Source of the DNA: Stictocephala bisonia
Lineage: Eukaryota; Arthropoda; Insecta; Hemiptera; Membracidae
NCBI GenBank assembly: GCA_035578905.1
Contig: JAQJVL010000001.1
Location: 4,828,001 to 4,892,000, forward strand
Length of the DNA stretch: 64,000 nt
Direction: 5' to 3'
The first letter of the stretch is position 1. Every line of letters begins with the position of its first letter. Below, one piece after another: positions 58,111 to 64,000 of this stretch. Under the pieces are notes generated by a model that was not told the DNA's origin, made no database searches, and saw nothing but the letters and a program-made list of their open reading frames with translations. Both the position numbers and the translations under genes were made by a program.

Positions 58111-59935
58111 ATTCACACGTGCATTTAGACGTCCTCTCCACTTAATTCATTCATACGTGCATACTGACGTCCTCTCCACTAACCTCATACTCACTTGATT
58201 GCTGACATCCTCTTCACTAACTTCATATTTACGTGTATATTGACGTCCTCTCAACTAACCTCACACTCACGTTCATACTGACGTCCTCTCAACTAACCTC
58301 ACACTCACGTTCATACTGACGTCCTCTCAACTAACCTCACACTCACGTTCATACTGACGTCCACTCCACTAACCTCATACTGACGTGCTTACTTACGTTC
58401 TCTCCACTAACTTAATACACACGTGCATATTGACGTCCTTTCCACTAACCTATACTTACGTTCTCTCCACTAACTTAACACACACGCGCATATTGACGTC
58501 CTTTCCACTAACCTATACTGACGTGCTTACTGACGTCCTCTCCACTAACCTATACTGACGTGCTTACTGACGTCCTCTCCACTAACTTAACACACACGCG
58601 CATATTGACGTCCTCTCCACTAACCTATACTGACGTTCTCTCCACTAACTTAACACACACGCGCATATTGACGTCCTTTCCACTAACCTATACTGACGTG
58701 CTTACTGACGTCCTCTCCACTAACCGATACTGACGTGCTTACTGACGTCCTCTCCACTAACTTAACACACACGCGCATATTGACGTCCTTTCCACTAACC
58801 TATACTGACATGCTTACTGACGTTCTCTCCACTAACCTATACTGACGAGCTTACTGACGTCCTCTCCACTTACTTAACACACACGCGCATATTGACGTCC
58901 TTTCCACTAACCTATACTGACGTGCTTACTGACGTCCTCTCCACTAACCTATACTGACGTGCTTACTGACGTCCTCTATACTAACCTATACTGACGTGCT
59001 TACTGACGTCCTCTCCACTAACTTAACACACACGCGCATATTGACGTCCTTTCCACTAACCTATACTGACATGCTTACTGACGTTCTCTCCACTAACCTA
59101 TACTGACGAGCTTACTGACGTCCTCTCCACTTACTTAACACACACGTGCATATTGACGTCCTTTCCACTAACCTATACTGACGTGCTTACTGACGTCCTC
59201 TCCACTAACCTATACTGACGTGCTTACTGACGTCCTCTATACTAACCTATACTGACGAGCTTACTGACGTCCTCTCCACTTACTTAACACACACGCGCAT
59301 ATTGACGTCCTTTCCACTAACCTATACTGACGTGCTTACTGACGTCCTCTCCACTAACCTATACTGACGTGCTTACTGACGTCCTCTCCACTAACCTATA
59401 CTGACGTGCTTACTGAAGTTCTCTTCACTAACTTAATAGACACGTGCATATTGACGTCCTCTCTACTAATCTCATACTCACGTGATTACTGACGTCATCT
59501 CCACTAACTTAATACGCCCGTGCATATGGATGTCCTATCTATTAACCTCATTCATACTCACGCTCATTATGACCTCCTCTCCACTAACCTCATGCACACG
59601 TCCATATAGACGTCTTTACTATAAAAAAATAAATAAAAATACTTTTTTACACGTGCATATTTACCTCTCTTCCGCCGGCCATTACACACGTGTATAATGA
59701 CGTCCTCTCCACTAACCTCATACTTACCTTACCTATTAGGTCTTCCCACGACCAGCCTTTCTCTGACGTACATACTGACGTCCCTTGCACCAACCATACA
59801 CACATACACACGTACATATACGGACGTCCTTTTCCAGCCTTTCACTCACGTACATATTGATGTTCCTTCTGACCACCTTACTTATAGGTACGTTTTGATG
59901 TCCTTTCTAACTGCCATTCGTACATATATATCTTG
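58111..59935 (+). repeat. ~37-bp minisatellite, about 45 copies, diverged edges
   Basis: Units are built on TGACGTCCTCTCCACTAACC followed either by TATACTGACGTGCTTAC or by TTAACACACACGCGCATAT. The two unit types alternate in patterns. A rare variant, CCTCTATACTAACC, recurs after 261 bp (58,973 and 59,234), showing a seven-unit higher-order repeat. The core (58,400-59,450) is homogeneous and the edges degenerate gradually. Frames of 71-79 codons at the right edge are repeat readings. Confidence 0.96.
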
Positions 59936-60900
59936 ACATTCTCCCAACCATGATACAAACTTCATTCACAAATACATCTTCATAGATCTGACGTTTCCCA
60001 ACATTCTGTTGGAAGGCAGCTCTCATTAAACAACGTAGATAATGGAATAGTGTGCTATTTTACGTGTTTTTATCTACTTATAATGAACAAATTAAAGAAT
60101 AAAATTAATTATCTATTTTAACAAGCGTGCTATATTAATTATAGGAGTAATTAAAAATAAATATTTTCTAATGTTTTTTGTGAATTGGCCAAATACCAAC
60201 AACTTTTACTATATTCTATTTCACGTTGAGAGTGCAGTATGGTTCTTAAGAACAAATACAGCGCTACTAACTGGTGCAAAAATACAGAACACTGTCTGTC
60301 TGCCCACTGTCATATAGCATCTTCACGGTTTTGCTCGGATATTATATTACAGTATCTTTGTTTCAAAAACCATATGTCTAAAATGTCTCATAAAATTGAA
60401 TTAAGTATTAAATATTGTACAAATCAAGTATCGTTAGTTGAAAATTGATTTAATGAACAGTAAAATTATTAACAATGAAAATCTTTAAATATATATTTAT
60501 TCATTTACAAGAAAAATATTACTGATAAAAAGAAATATAGTAAATTAGAAAGTAAATAATCAAGTATGATGCTGTAAATTGTCTACTTGAAGGAATAAAG
60601 TTTTAATAAGCTTATTCCAAGACAAAAAAATGAGCGTTTATTTATTGGTAATGTCCATCTTTTGTACCTAAATTAACGAGTGTTGAAATTATTCGTTGAT
60701 TTAATACAATTACGTTTGTATTTAATAATTTATGTTAGATTATTAGGCGTATCTATTAGTAATATTAAGAATTTTATAAATTGTATTAAAATAAATAATT
60801 AACTAGTTTTTGTAAAGATACGCTTTCAAACATACAAAAACCAGCTCACTGTGTGTTCTATATTATCTCTAACCCATCAATAACTCAAATGGGGACAAGG
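59936..60900. other. AT-rich sequence, nothing recognised
   Basis: A 69-codon frame at 60,239-60,448 is unrecognised. Confidence 0.45.
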
Positions 60901-60907
60901 CGGGCGA

Positions 60908-61340
60908 GTGACTCTTTTGGGCCTTTCTCTCTTTTCATCTTATCTGTTGATGCAAAGGAATAAACAAACATCCACCAAGAAGGAAGTACAAGCGTACATT
61001 CAGTGTTGGAGGAGGTTTGAGGCTATTGATTGTATTCCTCGGAGTGTATTGAAAAAGTGGTCGAGTGAATTGAATAGTTATAATTTTAGTGATTCAGTGT
61101 GGTCTTTAACAATGGAAAAGAAAGCCGTAGGAAAAATAATTAAAAGTGGTTAGAGGAAAACAGTGTTAAATGTATATAAGTATTTCGAAATGTGTTACCC
61201 GGAAAAAATGTCACTTTATGCGTTAAAAGAACCAGTGAGGCTACGTTAATTAGTAAAAGTACTAGGATTGAAGAATTATAAATTAAGAAAGGAGAATGTG
61301 GACAGATTGTCACGCCTACAAAAAAATACCTCGAAAAATA
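60908..61340 (+). pseudogene. Broken transposase-like N-terminus (helix-turn-helix region)
   Basis: An 81-codon frame (60,908-61,153) ends KKAVGKIIKSG and stops. The same frame continues after the stop with RKTVLNVYKYFEMCYPEKM and YALKEPV. After another break a shifted frame reads SKSTRIEEL, KGECG and IVTPTKKYLEK. This order (SG.R..VLNVY.YF, then a S.ST...I recognition-helix-like segment, then basic TP.KK) resembles the N-terminal HTH region of DDE transposases common in arthropod genomes. I cannot fix the superfamily. The DDE catalytic part is not in the window. Confidence 0.5.
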
Positions 61341-62530
61341 AAATATAAAGCAAAAATAATAGTTGAATTTGTATCTTAATTTTGATTGTTTTTCATTAAA
61401 AAAAATAAATGAAAAAATATTTAAAAGTCTGTCTCCAGAGGAACAAAAAATAGTATTTATATATATTTTCAAAGAGAGTTAATAACAGCAACTTACTAAA
61501 CTTTTGGAACGGATGGCTTACTAAAAAATAAATGTGACACTTATACACTATAAAACGCCTATTGTAAATGATTTTAATGCCCTGTTTTTAACTGAACAAT
61601 AATAACTGGCTTTATGTCTGAAATTTTCATTGCCTAACATTATAAATTCAACTTTAAGCAACGCCTTTTTAGTAGAATTTGTTTTATACAAAAGTAAATA
61701 ATATTTCTCATGGGTTCTTATTTTAGCACCAATGGAATCGTGGATAGTTCAGAATGAGGCCAGCTCACCAACACGATGGCCACTGCGCGCGCCGCACAAT
61801 CATGTTTCTTTGTCGCTTACTAACGATTAAACTATGCATATTGGTGAAAAAAGTTTCAAATAAAATATTAAGTACCAGTGTTTTTCTACAACATTCCGCT
61901 CAAGAAACTTACCTGACCAAAAAATAAAATACTTCCTCAAAAGTAGACTTGCCCATGTCTTTTCTCAAACATATAAACTAATTCGTACTTTTGTTATATT
62001 TTTACAAATTAGTTTTATTATATACATATATATATATATTCATACTAACACAGTAAGCATCCACTAGTTATGTATAAAGTTTACACAAATTTTCAAATGG
62101 TTTAATATTTATTCGCTTAAAATGCAGTGTAATTGAATTGTGGCCTCTCAAAACTGAGTCCCTAAGGGATATACGTTTTAAAGAATATGTTAAATTTTTT
62201 AAATTATATTGACTTATTTTTTATTTTATACCTTAAATAACAGGCAATAAATATTTTCCCAACCACTTTTGAAAATATGAATTTATAATTACTATTTATC
62301 AGCAAGCCAACGTTTTTATACAGAGTTGTACTTCAAAAACTCCCATTTGATTAGCATTGCTTATCATACTGCATTCTCAATGTGAAATAGAGTATACTCA
62401 TAGTCAGTATCGTATCATCGTGACGCATTAAGTGTGTGGATCAGTTTTTATTTGGAGCTTGTTCTATGTAAGAAATTTAGCTGGATTATAAGCCTGCGTG
62501 TTCAATGTCTAGGAAAACTGAATAATTACG
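61341..62530. other. AT-rich sequence, nothing recognised
   Basis: A 110-codon minus-strand frame (61,140-61,472) lies opposite the transposase relic and is Phe/Ile-rich as expected for chance. A short TA run occurs at about 62,022-62,038. Confidence 0.45.
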
Positions 62531-62533
62531 CTC

Positions 62534-62638
62534 CACATACCTGAGCCAGTGCTGACAGCTGATAGCGCAGAACTGTGAAGTACATACCTGAGCCAGTGCT
62601 GACAGCTGATAGCGCAGAACTGTGAAGTACATACCTCA
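62534..62638. repeat. 48-bp tandem duplication
   Basis: ACATACCTGAGCCAGTGCTG through CAGAACTGTGAAGT occurs twice perfectly (62,534 and 62,582), followed by the start of a third unit. Confidence 0.95.
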
Positions 62639-63085
62639 CCAAGCTGTGCTTTACTATGGAATCTTGAGACGAAGAGTGCCTCATCAGCTGTGGTATATCT
62701 TGTTGTCGCTTAGAGGAAACCATGACTTATGCTGAAAAAGAAACACAGTTTCATCATTAATAATCCTCCAGGCTGTTTTTGAAAAATATTCACACTTTTT
62801 CGATCTTCTATTTAAGTAAAGGGAAAAGTGTAAACTAAAGAAAAAAGTAAAGAACAAAAGTAAAGAAATACTTTTTTATAAATTCTGCGATTATTTTTGA
62901 AAAAAAAATTTGAAGCGTTCATATTCTGTTTTTATGAAAATTTAACTGTAGAACTTGAGTTTTTCCCGAGAAATTAGAATTCCTTGGGTTAACCAAGGAT
63001 TATTTTGAAATTGTTTTAATTTGGTATGAATTTTTTTAATGGTCTGGATAAATCTAAATAATGTATGAAAATATCAAAAAATTTC
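62639..63085. other. AT-rich spacer
   Basis: Nothing recognised. Confidence 0.45.
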
Positions 63086-63089
63086 AATA

Positions 63090-63330
63090 TCACTGTGCAT
63101 GTATGGGCGGGTGGTTAAATATCACTGTATATGTATGGGTGGGTGGTTCAATACCACTATACATTTATTGGTTTGTGGGTCATTTGCAACCATTCATGTA
63201 TGGGTGGGTGGGAGGTTATTCGTGGTTTGAGTGGCTTGTGGTACTACAAGGTATGATTGAAATGTTTCTACATGGGTGGTATAGATTCAATACCACTACA
63301 CGTGTATGGGTGTGTGTAGTTTATTTCTAC
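63090..63330 (-). repeat. Diverged TATGGGTGGGTGG minisatellite
   Basis: TATGGGCGGGTGGTTAAATA, TATGGGTGGGTGGTTCAATA, TACCACTA and later TGGGTGGGTGGGAGG occur at irregular spacing. The words are the reverse complement of the 17.7-kb unit (CACCCATACACG, GGTATTGA). The 104-codon frame across it is a Trp/Gly-rich repeat reading. Confidence 0.65.
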
Positions 63331-63870
63331 ACACCACCAAAAGGGAGATTATGTATAACATTCACCGTAATATAATCAATTATGCATCTGATTTGTTTGC
63401 ATTATAACAACAGCTGATAGAAACAACAACAAATATAGGTTCAGTTACTTTTGATTGCTCAAACGAAATACATGAAAAAAAAAATTAAAAAAGAAAAATA
63501 AAAATAAACACAAACACATTCTTATGCCAGTCTTCACCTGATAAAACGGTTAGTTATATTAAAGCTTTGTGAATTTTGTAGGCCTATACCTTACATTTTT
63601 TTTTCTACATGTTGTGTTAGAGGACCCTATAAAATAACTAACTATTTCGAAATAATAAATTCTCACTGAAATATTATAAACAATCTTAAATCAAAACATT
63701 ATTGATGTATGACTAGAGACTTTTTCATCATTAAAAACATTTGTTTATTTAAACTTGATGCCTCATATATATTGTGATTTTGCAGCAATAAGGTGTTTTA
63801 GGGGTTCAAAAAAAGCTATTATGTTACTTTTTTAGTTTATAATTAATAACCAGGTAAATTATTTTGATTG
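63331..63870. other. AT-rich sequence, possible 3' end of an intron
   Basis: No repeats noticed. The last bases before 63,874 (TTATTTTGATTGCAG) form an acceptable acceptor. Confidence 0.4.
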
Positions 63871-63873
63871 CAG

Positions 63874-63942
63874 GTGCGTCAATTTGAGGAACTATTTGTT
63901 AAACTGGCTGATGGATGCCCTGAGAAAGACGTTTTATTCTAA
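63874..63942 (+). CDS. Candidate terminal exon
   Basis: After TTGATTGCAG, the phase-0 frame reads VRQFEELFVKLADGC, then PEKDVLF and a TAA at 63,940-63,942. The peptide is hydrophilic and balanced, unlike the Phe/Ile/Lys-rich chance frames nearby. It would join in phase 0 to the donor at 54,542. An alternative frame at the same acceptor (CVNLRNYLLNWLMDALRK, then on to TAA at about 63,995) is open for 40 codons, so the choice of frame is not secure. I recognise no family. A polyadenylation signal would lie beyond the window. Confidence 0.35.
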   Translation: MRQFEELFVKLADGCPEKDVLF

Positions 63943-64000
63943 AAATGGAATTAATTGTGAGACTGAACTAAGACCTACATTGAGATACGGAAGATAATTG

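Noticed and set aside
63061..63375. 104-codon protein gene
   Set aside because: Trp/Gly/Val-rich reading of a diverged GGGTGGGTGG minisatellite.

Overview
The window looks like non-coding nuclear DNA from an arthropod, most likely an insect with a large, repeat-rich genome. This rests on strong AT richness, many unrelated tandem-repeat families, tRNA-derived SINEs, 5'-truncated Jockey-like LINE tails, TIR/MITE elements and no bacterial-style gene packing. I see no intact protein-coding gene, rRNA gene or functional tRNA gene, no CRISPR array and no bacterial operon. Nearly all open reading frames are products of tandem repeats or short chance frames. The species cannot be named from the sequence alone.

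Layout. 0.8-2.8 kb: a dispersed repeat module, then a long-TIR element with a perfect 18-bp hairpin inside. 3.6-7.4 kb: about 62 copies of a 61-bp satellite. 7.5-10.7 kb: inverted repeat, AT microsatellite, tRNA-like relic, mostly unique sequence. 10.8-13.8 kb: about 22 copies of a ~136-bp satellite. 17.7-18.2 kb: 33/37-bp minisatellite. 19.0-20.9 kb: a foldback-like element whose inverted arms are built from 74-bp tandem repeats, nested inside another repeat. 21.5-22.3 kb: 41-bp minisatellite. 24.6-25.5 kb: ~870-bp palindromic element. 25.9 kb: SINE. 26-30 kb: very AT-rich, no recognisable feature. 30.8-31.6 kb: old degenerate tandem repeat. 32.0-32.75 kb: MITE flanked by TTAA. 37.1-38.3 kb: TIR element and dispersed repeat. 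39.4-40.1 kb: two head-to-head LINE tails. 41.3-42 kb: an unoccupied relative of the foldback insertion site and a degenerate repeat. 43.0-44.4 kb: 82-bp minisatellite. 45.1-46.5 kb: dispersed repeat and LINE fragment. 46.5-47.8 kb: 92/85-bp minisatellite. 50.7-56.5 kb: SINEs, an RNase H-bearing LINE relic, a GC-rich candidate exon and a LINE tail. 57.0-59.9 kb: two minisatellites. 60.9-61.3 kb: broken transposase N-terminus. 63.87 kb to the end: candidate terminal exon.

The only candidate host-gene signal is a GC-rich block ending in a GTGAGT donor at 54,542 and a phase-compatible acceptor plus short open exon at 63,874-63,942. If real, the gene runs on the plus strand and the repeats between 54.5 and 63.9 kb lie in its intron. 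This is inference. About a quarter of the window is tandem repeat, from about a dozen apparently independent families. The most distinctive structures are the foldback element with its related unoccupied site, the long palindromes and a template-switch-like scar inside the 136-bp satellite. I found no evidence for a new enzymatic or defence system.
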